Assembly (NCBI RefSeq): GCF_016920785.2
Contig: NW_024609837.1
Coordinates: 50,773,609 to 50,837,608, forward strand
DNA from: Ixodes scapularis
Taxonomy: Eukaryota > Arthropoda > Arachnida > Ixodida > Ixodidae
DNA: 64,000 bases
Direction of reading: 5' to 3'
Below the pieces are notes generated by a model. That model searched no databases. It had not been told where the DNA came from and worked only from the letters and a program-made list of their open reading frames with translations. Positions within the stretch are counted from its first letter, which is position 1. Each line of letters opens with the position of its first letter. Below are positions 45,641-57,249 of this stretch, piece by piece. A program made the translations under genes and the position numbers.

Positions 45641-46098
45641 GCGACAGTATATGATATCTGTGTCACGTATGAAGCATGGCAACTATACTTCAAGGTGCAG
45701 TTTTGCACGCGACATACGAGGCAAGGATCTGTTCCGGCGATTTATAACGTAACGTAAGAAAACGTAAGCAAACGTACCTGCGTGAATGGGTCTTTAGCGG
45801 GAACACGGGAGCGCGTGGCACCTAGAGAGCCTGTCTTCCAACTGCTCGATCAAGGTCACGTGATTTCTGGGCCGCATTAGCAATATGAGCTCCGAAGAGG
45901 GGCACAAAGCGTTCATCGTCTGTGCACACGTCTCCCGCCTTTTCATTTGCTTTCCTTCTCGCAAAGAGAAAACGCAGCGCATGTGCACTTGCAATCAATC
46001 TGGGCAGAACGCGACCGCCATTAAAGTGCGAACGCTCCCCACGGTTTGAGTGGGACTCTCTCTACAATCGAGGCACTCTGCTGTAGGGTGAACGGGGG
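45641..46098. other. Non-coding stretch, no gene seen
   Basis: Includes a triplicated ACGTAAG/AACGTAAGCAAACGT word at 45748-45777. No gene. Confidence 0.45.
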
Positions 46099-46310
46099 GG
46101 GGGGCTATGTTCGACAAATGTTTCGTTTCTCCTAAAAAGAAACGAAAGTGACGGAACTGACGATATCGCGTCTGATTGGTTAGAGGCTCAAGTGACGAAA
46201 GTTCCCTCTTTCGTCGTTTGAGCCTGTAGCCAATCAGACGCGATATCGTCGGTTCCGTCACTTCCGTTTCTTTTTAGAAAAAAACGAAACATTTGTCAAC
46301 ATAGCCCCCC
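46099..46310. mobile_element. Near-perfect 212-bp hairpin (fold-back MITE)
   Basis: Two 103-nt arms (46099-46201 and 46208-46310) separated by a 6-nt loop pair at roughly nine of ten positions. The ends are GGGGGGCTATGTT. The interior includes AACGATATCGCGTCTGATTGG-like sequence in both arms. It is noncoding and forms a long stem if transcribed. The plus-strand left end merges with a longer G run (46094-46104). Confidence 0.92.
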
Positions 46311-47065
46311 AGAAGTCCCGTTTCGGCCGGGACAGTCGCGTTTTACAGGTTCATACCTGCCGTCCCGTCATTTTGTAAAGTCAAATGTCGTCCCGTTTTC
46401 GTGGAAACTTTCTCGCGAAATCAGTACCGAGTGAGTGGAAGAAAACAAAATATTCTTACTCGTGACATTGTATTACAAGAAATATGGTATAAAAATGTTA
46501 TCTCCAGTAGAGTACGAGTCTTAGCTGTTTCTGGTGTTACACTTGCCAATAAGCTTTGTTCATACAGACGCATGCACGGGCACTTTTTTTATTTATTGCT
46601 AACATTTTGAATGCTGAGGTTATGCACAATGGGCAAGGAAGGTGCCTCTGTACAGAACCTAAGACCCCAGAAAAGTGTGCGTTTTCACGCTTCACTGAAC
46701 AGTAGCGGAGCACTTCCTTTCTATCTCGCAGGAAGACGAGGAAGAGAACCTGAACCGAAGCAGGTTCCGCAGACAAACGAGCGGAGCGCAAACGCAAGGA
46801 ACGGAAAAGCAGACGGCAACTAACGCAGTTTTGTCACGCCAGACGCGTCCCATGATTAGGCTTAGCGTTCCGCCATGCAGCGTCGGTGCGTGCGGCGTCG
46901 GTCAGCGATGGAATGCGAGCGTGGAATTAGGATGGACGAATGCGCACTGCGACCGCGAGGAGGGGCCGGGTCATTAGCGCGGCGTCAACCGTTTCAATGG
47001 CAAGCAAAGGCGGCGGCGGCGGCGTCGCGCACAACATTGCTACCTGGTGTCGCCGACAGCTCTCA
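46311..47065. other. Non-coding stretch, no gene seen
   Basis: Mixed-composition sequence with short overlapping frames and no recognised family. Confidence 0.5.
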
Positions 47066-47229
47066 GGGGCCGTGTTCCAAAATTTACTCGATCTTACTTC
47101 AGGGTAAGGGTTTTGTACCCTTGGCGTTCTAAAACCTACACGCGTCCAGCGTTTTTTACTCTGTGCTGTCACGTGATACGATCAGCAGGAGTTACTCGGA
47201 TCCATTTGGGTAAGATTTGGTACACAGCC
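47066..47229. mobile_element. MITE family E, copy 2 (~164 bp)
   Basis: The left GGGGCCGTGTTCCAAAATTT and the reverse complement of the right end, GGCTGTGTACCAAATCTTAC, form a TIR of about 22 bp. The interior GGGTAAGGGTTTTGTACC and ACTCGGATCCATTTGGGTAA match copy 1 at 37455. Confidence 0.68.
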
Positions 47230-47371
47230 AGATGACAAAGCGGCCCCGAGGAACCGCGGAGTACGAAACTAAAGCTCGGCCATTGGGATTTGCCGGTAGC
47301 CATGTTGACGCTAGCTGGAAACGGAGGTTTCCTGCACTGTTATAATAGAATATATCCGAATCGAAATGTAA

Positions 47372-47740
47372 GGGTATCACCTTACACACTTTTGTCCCAT
47401 ATAATGCACCCCAAAACTTTACTTCGACGCACAGCGCACGATAGTCGAACAGACGGCCCCAAATTTTAGGAGGGGAATTGATAACGGTGCGATATAACTT
47501 ATTCTATAGCTAAAGTACGTATCAAATACCACAGAAAGAAAAAACTAAGGTTTTACAGTAGGGCCAAAAAAAATTTTTTTTTGTTGTAAGTAACAAGTAC
47601 AAACTATTTTAATAAGTTGTACCACAGTGCTATCAAGCCTCTCTTAAAAGTTAGTACCGTCAGATCGACGTCAGTGCGCTGTACGTCGAACTTAAGTTTT
47701 GGGGTGTATTGTATGGGACAAAGGGTGTAAGCAAACACCC
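47372..47740. mobile_element. MITE family H, ~369 bp with ~70-bp TIRs
   Basis: The left CTTTTGTCCCATATAATGCA, CCCCAAAACTTTACTTCGAC and CAGCGCAC blocks are matched inverted by the right end in the same order. Ends are AGGGTRTYNSCTTACA. Noncoding interior. A TTTTTTAGAGTGTA sequence follows the right end. Confidence 0.85.
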
Positions 47741-50217
47741 TTTTTTAGAGTGTATGGCGGCAATGAAAATGTAGTCATCAGTATTTTAACGGGCACCGTC
47801 CCTTTCGCAAGTCAGCAGCAAACATGAGTGTGCCCTTGTCTGTACAGTTCTTTACCGATCTTTCTCAGTGCCGATGGCTACAAAGGTTCAACCAGTCAGA
47901 ACGAAGCGGCAACCCACATACACATACGCCTTGATAAAGTTTTGGACACCAAGGGACTGCGAAGCCGATTGTGTGCTTCTAACAGACTCACTGAGCCCGA
48001 GTTAGAAACTAACGTTTACGCAGCTCTTACACTAAATTTCTGGCTCGCATCATCCAGAACGCCTCGAATGGCCTTCGATCAGCTTAGGAGCATCTTCAAC
48101 GTCTTCCTTCATGAGTAAACAGAAGGTCGCCATTAGTACGGCACATATGCCATTTGTCAGACGATGAGAGTGATCAAAGTTGCCAGACAAACTTTCAGAA
48201 AGGGTCTATTGTACAAAGCTAAAAGTAATGCCACCACGTGAAGACCACCTGAACACCAAAAGCACACACATGTTTTTCACTTTTCTGCCACAGCTGAAGC
48301 GCATTTCACTGAAACTGGAATCTGCTCATACGCGGAATTCCTCATGTCGCAATAAAGTCTGGTGTAACACACTAATCGGAATAGTAGAAGGCCCAAAACA
48401 CACTGATGCGTTCGGGTCAATCGTTCTTGATACGTGCGTACGCACGCAAAAACACACACAAACACAAACACACAAACACGCACGCACATACACACACACA
48501 CAAACGCACACGCAGTCTTGCGTTCAAGAACATGCATACCCACCTATGGGAATAAGTATATATACAAAATTCGAGACGATCCCCCAATCCTTATGAGAAG
48601 CCGTCCCTCACCACCATTGAGAGGGTTTGACCACGCACTCAGCGAGCGGTCTACAGGCAAGCAGACCGACACACGCTGCGCAGACATTTCCCTTCGGTAA
48701 CGGGGTTCTAGAATTAACGAACGCGGTCTTGGCCAACGAAACAGAAAGAGCCGCGGGCTCATCAGCGCCGAGAGTGCCCAGGAGCTGCACGCACGGACTC
48801 CACGGAGCGAGATCCAGTCCGGACGAATTCCAAACGAGCTCCTCCCCAACTGCACGGCAAGAGGACGCTATGGGCCGTCGTCAAGCCGGTGGAACGCTCG
48901 ATGCACCAGTTGGAGACTGGGCGAGCGAGCACTTCGAAATAATACGCGGAAAACGCGGGGATTCTTCATTCGCATTAATGGATGTACTACATATTCCCTT
49001 CAACCGTACGATGCACCATGGCAGACTTTACCAACCCTCACAGCCAACCCAGTGCTGTGAACGCACCACGTGACTGTCCGTCCCGCGCCTCGCTGCTGCC
49101 CTACAGGAAGTCAGATGGCACTAACACGGCATTGGATTAGCTTCGATGGTAAGTATAGTGTCCCATGCGGTCCAGCACATTTCACTCAATCGCTCGGCCC
49201 CCCCCCCCCCCGCCCCTCTTCCTTTTCCCAAATAATGGATATTATCGACAAAGCACACTAGAGAAAGAGCGAGCGTACAGTGCGCTCCCAAGGCTCGTCG
49301 AATCGTCCGCAAGTCCGTGCAAGTGATGACGCCGATTGGAGAGGCGCGGTTAACATTCCCATATCTGGAGTCATTCCGTTTCGGTCCCTATTTTGGAGCG
49401 TGGGTCGTTCCAGAAACGGGCTTCTCGCCGGTGAGATTATCGGCGTCCCCGCGTGTGGCGCGTTGTTCTCCGCTCGCATTTGAAGCGACCAACGTGGGCG
49501 CCCTGAACTACGAAGATCGCGCGCTAGGTTGCCATTTTGTAAGCGCTTAAATAGCGTATAGAAGTAACAGCGAAGCGATGGCGTGTTTTGGCCCGTGCTT
49601 TGGGTACTTCGTTTTCGGGCATAAACCGATATTTCCCGTTAATCGCGCCTCGAATAAGCTTCGTGTCATTCTAGTAAAAACTGGTTTCTATACCCGAAAA
49701 TCTGTTTTCCTCAAATATGTTTCGGCTGAATGTACGAAAATTATAGAGAGAGTCTGATTCCAGGTAGTGCCTCTCCAGTCGGAAGTGTGATAAATACAAT
49801 CTTCAACGGACCGGTCTCAGCAGCCAGTTGGAATACGCCACCGCTTCGCGAAGCGTCGAGGGAATTTTAAGACTTTGGGCATGTGCGACAACCTCGCTGG
49901 AGCTCTGCGGGTGTGGAGCACAAGACGGGACTAGGCTTCTCTTGCACTGCCGTCTGCCTCCCGTGAACTTAAAGGGACGGCGGTGTCAAGCAAGCGCCGA
50001 ACGCTTAGTGAGATCGGTCTATTTGCCTGACAGCCTTAGAACGTGATAGAGCAGTGCTTGCTGGAAGTGAACACTCAGAAAATGAAGTATTGATATTCTT
50101 TATTTATTTATATAGTCAAATTCAAAGCTTTAATTTTCGAGACGTACAGTGGAAATGTCTCCCAGACAGAAAGTTGAATAAAAGCAGCTTGAACCGGTCT
50201 GGGGGCCCGGTACACAA
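47741..50217. other. Non-coding stretch, no gene seen
   Basis: A degenerate (CA)n tract lies at 48450-48512 and a C run at 49199-49211. A CTTAAAGGGACGG repeat end lies at 49968-49980. Several 60-150-codon frames overlap on both strands without motifs. Confidence 0.5.
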
Positions 50218-50218
50218 C

Positions 50219-50270
<52 letters not shown>

Positions 50271-50272
50271 TA
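50218..50272 (+). repeat. Compound C22-A15-(AT)9 simple repeat
   Basis: Directly visible consecutive homopolymer C, homopolymer A and AT dinucleotide tracts. Confidence 0.9.
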
Positions 50273-50959
50273 TCATATTTTTACAAATACCGCGACTCCA
50301 AATTAAAAAAAAAAAATTTATCAAAACATCAATACCGAACACGCATATCAAAAAGATTCAATAGCCTAGATGAAATATGAGCGTAAATGAACTCTTCATA
50401 CCAGAAACTAATATCACACTAACTAAAAAGCCGTTCATTTATGACTGCCGGGAGGTTGCAGTGGAGGGACTCTTTAAAAAAGATCATTTGTTAAGTGTCG
50501 AAGGACCAGCTATTTTTCCGAGCAACGAGTGTTGATGATGCTCTCAGTCCTGAATAGTGCATTTACAAAACTGGGATTGTAAAACAAAAATATATATGTA
50601 TATATATATCATACGCACACAGTTGCACCAAGGGCACAAAAAAAAACAAAAAAAAAAACGCAAGCGTAAAAATACAACATAGATACAAAAATTGCAAAAT
50701 GCAGCAAAGTTGGGCAACGACAATCCGATTGATCTGACCGACACCTTGAGATTGATTTGGCGTGCATGATACCATCGCAAACTACAACAGCCCTCCCCCC
50801 CCCCCAACCCTAACAAAAAAAAAAAGTTGCACAGACGTTATTGTGCATGGGAAATGGAGACGATCGAATTTGTCGCTCTAGGAAGACTACGTCATTTTAT
50901 GGTTATTTCCTGGTTTATTGACCGAATATTTCCCTGGTTTTTCAAGAAGACGTCTCCCT
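50273..50959. other. Non-coding flank upstream of the LINE
   Basis: An AT-repeat lies at 50591-50610, an A-rich tract at 50638-50659 and a C run near 50796-50805. The true 5' end of the retrotransposon could lie within 50760-50960. No target-site duplication was found by eye. Confidence 0.45.
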
Positions 50960-51008
50960 TCCGCACCCAATCAGGAGCTACGACTCCGCCCAACGGGGGC
51001 CACGTAAT

Positions 51009-52352
51009 ATGAGCCTCCCGAATCCACCACAGCCTAACCAGGATGAATCTGAATCTGCCAAACCACATCACAAGCCTGAAGACTCTCATGATAGCGTCAT
51101 GGATGACTTCGAGGACGAAGCTGGGTGGCAAACCCAAACGTCGAAGAAGAGACGTCACGGCTCAAATTCAAGTGAGGACACAATCATAACCCAGCCGGGT
51201 TATAATCTCACAGTCATTGTTAAGCCTAACGACCCAACCACGATCATCACCAGCATGAACCCTCTGGTACTAAAACAAAAGCTGGACAGTATGGCCCCAG
51301 ACGGTGTCATCCAGATTCGGCCCAACTACCGATTGAATCTTCTGGCCATCGATGCTAGAAATGTAGAATCCACCAAAGCACTTCTGCAACTGAAGAACCT
51401 GGGAACAGTCCAAGTTGAGACTTACGAACCTCCTCCACCATCGGCATCTGTGGGTATTATTCGAGGAGTATCTGCAGACATCGAGGACGCTGATCTCTTG
51501 GCAGCCATGCGAGAAAAAGCTTCAGTAATCCAGGTGAGAAGACTTGGAAAGTCAGAAATTGTCAAGCTGGTCTTCGCAACAAAATCCTCACCTGAATATG
51601 TCACTGCGGGGCATACACGTTACAAAGTTCTTCCCTACCTTGAAAAGCCAAGGCAGTGTCCGAAGTGCAATCGTTTCGGCCACATTGCAAGCACCTGTCT
51701 TAAGGCGCAGCGCTGCAGTCGTTGTGGCGGCGACCACGGAGTAAATGAGTGTGCAGCTGAGCAGCCTAAATGCACCAACTGTAAGAAGCGCCATGATGCG
51801 ACGTCAAAACTCTGCGCCATCTACAAAGTAGAAAGACAAATCAGCAACTACAAAAGCTCGAAAAATGTGAACTACACATGTGCTAAATCTGCTATCGAAA
51901 ACGACCAAGAGGCCTGTGGAACTGGAAGACACTGGACACCTCGAAAACGATCGCAAGGTTCAAAAGAAGATAAGCAATCATGTATCCCACTCCAGAACGA
52001 GGATAACTTCCCTCATTTGGAAAACTTGACACGCAAAACTGCTCCAGACGCCTCAGCAGCTCCCCCAGTACAGTCTGGACCAAGCACTCAGCCCCCTAGT
52101 GCTTCAGCAGCTACCGCCAAAAAAGGCCCTTCAAGAGGTCTGGCCTGGCCAACCCGAAAGCACAGTAAGCCACCTGGTGATCCTAAACCAATACCTAAAC
52201 AAACACCTAAGCCTCAAAGCTTCGGAAGTGCGATTTGTACGTTAGCTATACAGCTAAGTACCTTTCTCACGTCTCTAAATTTTCCATTCGCTCAGGCACT
52301 CGTTACAGTAATCGACATGCTCCTGCCATTTGCCAGCTCCTGGTCTAGGTAG
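51009..52352 (+). CDS. LINE ORF1 protein (Gag-like, three zinc knuckles)
   Basis: A 447-codon intact frame. ORF1 proteins of I-group LINEs bind the element's RNA and form ribonucleoprotein particles with ORF2. Residues 1-60 are acidic and polar. The middle (about 65-200) resembles the folded RNA-binding region of such proteins. Three knuckles follow: CPKCNRFGHIASTC (217-230, CX2CX4HX4C), CSRCGGDHGVNEC (236-248, CX2CX3HX4C) and CTNCKKRHDATSKLC (255-269, CX2CX3HX6C). The C-terminal part is Pro/Ser/Lys-rich and ends with a hydrophobic segment. The start is the first ATG of the frame, placed just after a CCACGTAAT context. It ends in TAG at 52350-52352, and the same frame continues into ORF2 without another stop until 52782. 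Confidence in the family is high; whether it is expressed is unknown. Confidence 0.9.
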   Translation: MSLPNPPQPNQDESESAKPHHKPEDSHDSVMDDFEDEAGWQTQTSKKRRHGSNSSEDTIITQPGYNLTVIVKPNDPTTIITSMNPLVLKQKLDSMAPDGVIQIRPNYRLNLLAIDARNVESTKALLQLKNLGTVQVETYEPPPPSASVGIIRGVSADIEDADLLAAMREKASVIQVRRLGKSEIVKLVFATKSSPEYVTAGHTRYKVLPYLEKPRQCPKCNRFGHIASTCLKAQRCSRCGGDHGVNECAAEQPKCTNCKKRHDATSKLCAIYKVERQISNYKSSKNVNYTCAKSAIENDQEACGTGRHWTPRKRSQGSKEDKQSCIPLQNEDNFPHLENLTRKTAPDASAAPPVQSGPSTQPPSASAATAKKGPSRGLAWPTRKHSKPPGDPKPIPKQTPKPQSFGSAICTLAIQLSTFLTSLNFPFAQALVTVIDMLLPFASSWSR

Positions 52353-52421
52353 CCTCGCCTAAATAAGGCCAGACTGCAATCGACGGATAATCATCTTCCC
52401 CGCTGCGCAAGACGCTGTTTA
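52353..52421 (+). other. ORF1-ORF2 spacer, open in the same frame
   Basis: These 69 bp contain no stop and no ATG in the ORF1/ORF2 frame. ORF2 could have started by termination-reinitiation at a former ATG, with ATA at 52422-52424 the likely decayed start just before the PQILQWN motif. Alternatively it could have been reached by readthrough of the TAG. Confidence 0.6.
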
Positions 52422-55400
52422 ATACCTCAGATTCTTCAGTGGAATGTTAATGGACTACGGAATAGGATAGACGACTTACGGCGATATTTACAAAGGCACC
52501 AAATTGAAGTACTAGCCCTCCAGGAGACAAACTGCCAACCACAATCGATTCGTCTGTCGCGCTATGTTATCTACAATAGTACGCCTCGGACGACTCTCAC
52601 ATCAACAGATCCTCCAAAGGCATCCTTGTACGTACACCGAGATCTACCTCAATTACAAGTGGACCTGCCGGACTTGTGCGACAACATCGCCGAATATGTC
52701 GCTGTCACAATCAAAAAAGGGAACTCAGACGTCACTGTCATCTCAGTCTACATTAGACCTAACGTTAAGTGGGACCCATCCTGATTGCGTGCAATTCTCT
52801 CACGATGCGCACCAGCAACCCTGTTTCTTGGGGATTTTAACGCCCACAACGAGACCTGGGGGGATAAGAAAACAACACCTCGCGGGCGACTGCTTGAGGA
52901 TGCCGCAACTGCCCTTGGTCTTCAATGCTTGAACGACGGAGTGGCCACCTTCGTACGACCTGGCGTGGAGGGAAGCGCACTTGACCTTAGCTTCACTACG
53001 TCCCCAGTACGAGCCTTGTGGTCAGCGGAACCTGATAGCTGGGGCAGCGACCACCTACCAATCAAAATTACTTCACTAGAAGGAGGCCCCATCACGCACA
53101 AGACTTGCAAAGTGACTAACTGGGATGCTTACCGCGTGTTCTTTGCCAAAATAATGTCTCTAGGCAATTTGGATTACACCACAGCCATCTCCAATGCGTT
53201 ATCCAAAGCGACCAGAACAGTGATCATTCCCATATATCGGCCAAACCCTGACCTAAAATACCTCAAGTTACGTGCCTCGCGACGCCAGGCACAGCGCCGA
53301 GCACTTAAAACATCAAAGCAATAGGACATTCAGCGATATCGAAAGATAGACAGAGCATTCCGGAAGCACACCAAACGATTACAAAGGAAACAATGGCGGC
53401 AGCGTTGCGAATCGCTTCACTCCCCTGGTGGAGGAAAACAAGCGTGGCGCATGGCCCGTGTGCTTGCCGGGCACGCTGTTCCACGGTCACCCGTTCTTGG
53501 TTTTGTCATCGCCCAGAACATCACTGTGGCTCAAGCAGTAGAATTCCTTGCCGATGAACTTACCTCTGTCCCTGTCTCACCCCAAGGCTATACCGCGCCT
53601 AGCACCACTACTGACACTTTACCAACAACATTGGCCGCGAACGACGTGGACTTTACGCTGAAGGAACTCCAACACGCTCTTCGCCGCTCTGCTCGCAAAC
53701 GCACCGCTCCAGGGCCAGATGGGATCACCTTTCAGGCCTTGCGCAATTTAGATGCAACGGCCCTTCCGGGCCTTTTGGAATATCTCAATGACATCTGGCG
53801 CTCGGCAGTTCTGCCACGCGCATGGCTCACATCTGAAGTAGTTCCCATTCATAAACCAGGGAAGCCAACCGGTGACATCAGCTCCTACAGGCCTATCTCC
53901 CTCACCTGTTGTCTCGGCAAGGTTCTGGAGCGGATAGTCCTAAGACGCCTTGACTGGCAGCTTGAGACATCTGGCGCTCTACCTCATCAGTTATCAGGCT
54001 TCCGGAAACGGCGGTGCACAACAGACGCGATTGGTGACCTAGTGTCAGACATGGAACAATCAAAGGCAACTCGCCAAGCAACCTCGGGAATATTCCTTGA
54101 TATCAAAAAGGCCTTTGACTCTATCCCACACGAAACCATTCTATCTCAGCTAATTAGGCTTGGTGTTACCGGCCGAGCACTCGCGTTCGTTCGTGCATTC
54201 CTGACAGGGCGTACAATGTGCGTTCGCTTAGAAGGTGTGCGCAGTTCGCAACGGCAAGTAGCCCAGGGTGTTCCTCAGGGCAGCGTCATTAACCCATTTT
54301 TGTTCAATGCAGCAATGGCAGCTCTGCCGGAGGCTTTGCAGCCCTTGAACAACCCCTCTCCAGTCATAAACATCGCAATTTACGCCGACGATGTTGCTCT
54401 CTGGGCTACTGCCCCAACTAGCTCATACAGTAACATGCAGCGAACACTCCAGCTAGGCCTCGACGTTATAGTTGACGTGATATCTCGGCTTGGTCTTACG
54501 TTATCGGCCTCTAAAACAGCCGCTCTTCAGTACCACCCTACGGCCAGGTCTTCGATCAACCGAACTTACACGATCAATGGGACAAACGTGACAAGGGTTC
54601 GAACATACTCCTATCTAGGCTTCCTCCTGGATGATCCGAGTCTCTTGGCGACCAGCAGTCAAGACAACCATTATCAGATGTCGCCGACACCTCAACGCTA
54701 TCCGCATGATCATTGGCAGCAGATGGGGGACCGTACAGGCAATGATGATGCATCTCTACAGAGGTCTTATTCCTTCAAGGTTGCTATACGCACTGCCACT
54801 GGTGCACCTCGGCAATGCCCAGAGTTCTGCAGTAGAGACTCTTCAAAGAGTGGCAGTCCGTCTGTGCCTTGGATTACCCAGATATTCACCAAACGTTCCA
54901 ACACTAGTGGAAGCGCGGGTAAACCTAGTGGAAAATCACGGTAGAGAACTAACACTCCGGCACATAGCGACGCAAACTGTCTGTCGCTCAACTGCTCCTC
55001 TTCTGAATCGCCTTCGCCAACGCCCCCTTTCTTGCCTTGGTTCTCTGGCAACGGAGTTTATGGCCTTTATTGGTGATCCGGACACCGACTACCCGGCACC
55101 GCCACCATATGCCCCTCCACTGAACATATACGAGATTGTTCCAACGCTCAAAAGCAAACGCAACACAGCACAGGTCGTTGCCCGGACAACTACAGAGGAT
55201 CATATTGAGACACTGTACCAGGGATGAATGCGAATATACACCGACGGCTCAGTTCTTCATAGCAGCAAATAATCTACCGCAGCGGTTTATATACCTGACC
55301 TGAATGTGTCTCATCCCAGAAAGCTCAGCTTCCATGCCACATCAACAACCGCTGAGCTGGTGGCCCTTAGACTTGGACTTGACGCCCTGGAGAAACTACC

Positions 55401-56067
55401 TCACTGCGGGAAAGCTGTGCTCCTTACCGACTCAAAAATAGCACTACAACATCTCGGTAATCTTGATGATGCCCCTCAATATGCCCGATACATTGCACAC
55501 CTTGCAAGAAACCTCCAAGCGAAGGGCTGGGAAATATCATTCCAATGGTTGCCCTCACATGTAGGCATTTTGGGTAACGAGACGGCCGACCTTCTTGCCG
55601 CTGCGGCACACCAGCCTGGTACTCCCATTATTGTGGTGCCGAAGATTCATGAAGCCAAGCTGCTAATTCACCAAGCGATAAGCCAGAATCATCCTGACCC
55701 ACGGGTCGCTGACGGGAGACCACCCCCACGCGTCCCTACGAAGCTACCACGTGCAAGCGCCTCCGTACTACACCGGCTTCGCACAGGCTGTGCCTATACT
55801 GCATCTGCCATCCACCGAATTGACGCAACGATGAGCCCAAACTGCTCTACGTGTGACACTCTTGAGGATGTGGACCACCTCTTTTGGGCCTGTCCCAATT
55901 ACGCAGACGAAAGAAAAATCTTCTTCGACAACCTACAGATCGCGGGAGTTGCCCGCTCTACTACGCAAGATATTCTTTTCCCCCCCGGCTCCGTTTGTGA
56001 TGCCGCAAGAACATTCTCTTCTCTTCTTGTATTCCTGGAAGATACCTGCCTACTGGACCGCTTGTAA
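52422..56067 (+). pseudogene. LINE ORF2: endonuclease, reverse transcriptase, RNase H, CCHC (broken)
   Basis: About 1,215 codons encoding the retrotransposition enzyme. Endonuclease: ILQWNVNG near 52431, LQETN, LGDFNAHN (about 52827), and SDH (53046-53054). Reverse transcriptase: SYRPISLT, FLDIKKAFDSIP, GVPQGSVINP and YADD at 54381-54392. RNase H: catalytic acids in YTDGS (Asp codon 55243), TAELVAL (Glu 55354), LTDSK (Asp 55429) and ETADLLA (Asp 55588). C-terminal finger: CX2CX7HX4C at 55842-55893. Damage: stops TGA 52782-52784, TAG 53322-53324, TGA 55225-55227 and TAA 55270-55272, plus one frame change near 54625-54645. All four stops are one C-to-T change from CGA, CAG or CAA. All catalytic motifs are otherwise present. 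This copy cannot make a functional enzyme. The clade (I versus related RNase H-bearing groups) is inferred from domain order. Confidence 0.88.
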
Positions 56068-56486
56068 AAGTGCTGACAGTGCTGTGAATAGATATAGAGT
56101 AGTGGACACACCTAATCAAGTAACTGTGACTTCATCCAAGATGCCTTCTCTCTCCTCTCTTCACCTTTCTAATCTTTTCTTTTGATCCCCTCTTTCCCCA
56201 TCCCCAATCTGGAACTGGCTTGCCCCCAATCGACGGTGTGGTTAATAAGTTCCAGGCTTCCTTTCCTTTCAACACTTCTCTCTCTGGGAAATGGAAGCTG
56301 CAACTTTGAGGGCACACTTTCGCGGTGGACTTATGAGCAACAACCGGACATGTCTTGGAGGGATCCGGAGGTGCTACGAATACGGAAGAGTAGGTCCGTA
56401 AAAAATAACTTGTAAATAATCAGGTCATTTCAGCTCGTACACCAGACTTGTATGCTATTATCCGCACTTTTATTGCTTCTGTTTTC

Positions 56487-56489
<3 letters not shown>
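56068..56489 (+). other. LINE 3' UTR and flank
   Basis: Pyrimidine-rich sequence from 56140 to about 56210 probably closes the element. The remaining flank has no recognised gene. Confidence 0.5.

Positions 56490-56526
<37 letters not shown>
56490..56526 (+). repeat. (AT)n microsatellite
   Basis: Directly visible AT dinucleotide tract of about 18 units, lying roughly 280 bp beyond the probable LINE 3' end. Confidence 0.93.
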
Positions 56527-56528
<2 letters not shown>

Positions 56529-57249
56529 TCGTCCTGAATGTAGCGCCCAAATATTATCCCAGAATGTGTTTTAAATATAAAGCTTCAAAAGAAAGGATTC
56601 CAAGAAAACCGTCAGTGAAACAACATTGCTTGAGCGTGATAGCCTTTGCTGCACTCCGGGGTAAGTTCAAATAGAAGGAAGAGACGCCAGAGTGCGTGCC
56701 TGGCAGACCACGGCCTATAGAAAAAGGATACACAAATATCTCAAACACGCGATCTCGTGCTACGCCCAAAGAACCGAATAACCAGCGCGAACAAAACAAT
56801 AGCGACTAAAAACAATTTTCCATCTCGTATCACGGACCCGCTCCTCCGAGTCCCGGCAGATGGAGTTGGAATCGCATGCCCGATCCGTCTCGGAGCAGCA
56901 TAGCACTTGGTGCGCACACCTTCCTGCGTCTAAACAAAGATGCCTGGCACTTGGTACAACATCTCCATTCGATCCTGCTCTCTCGTTGCTTTTGTTTTTC
57001 ATCTCTCCCTTTTTCAGGAACAGAAGCCAAGGATAAAAGGCGGGATAAGACAACCATTTTACATAAGACTAAACCGCTCACGAGAAATTACGAAGAACCC
57101 ACTGAGGAAGCATATGTGTGTTCGTCTGTTTCGTGCCTTTGTTTGGTGTTTGCCCACCTTATGTTCTGACTCCTGACACCTCTATTTCCCATTCAGTTCT
57201 CCCCACTTTGTAAAAAACAAAACAAAACAAAACATTACGATTACAGCCC
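56527..57249. other. Non-coding stretch, no gene seen
   Basis: Short overlapping frames and an (AAAAC)n tract at about 57213-57233. Confidence 0.5.

Larger units (their letters stand above)
50960..56215 (+). mobile_element. Nearly full-length I-group non-LTR retrotransposon
   Basis: The order is short 5' leader, ORF1 with three zinc knuckles, then ORF2 with AP-like endonuclease, reverse transcriptase, RNase H and a C-terminal CCHC. That architecture fits the I superfamily of LINEs. The length of about 5.2 kb is normal for it. ORF1 is intact but ORF2 is disabled, so the copy is old or inactive yet well preserved. The 3' end is uncertain. The pyrimidine-rich stretch TTTTGATCCCCTCTTTCCCC near 56180 is probably the 3' UTR close. 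No poly(A) tail is seen. Confidence 0.85.

Noticed and set aside
48544..48855. Possible rRNA-antisense-like reading on the minus strand
   Set aside because: I could not match the DNA to any conserved rRNA block.
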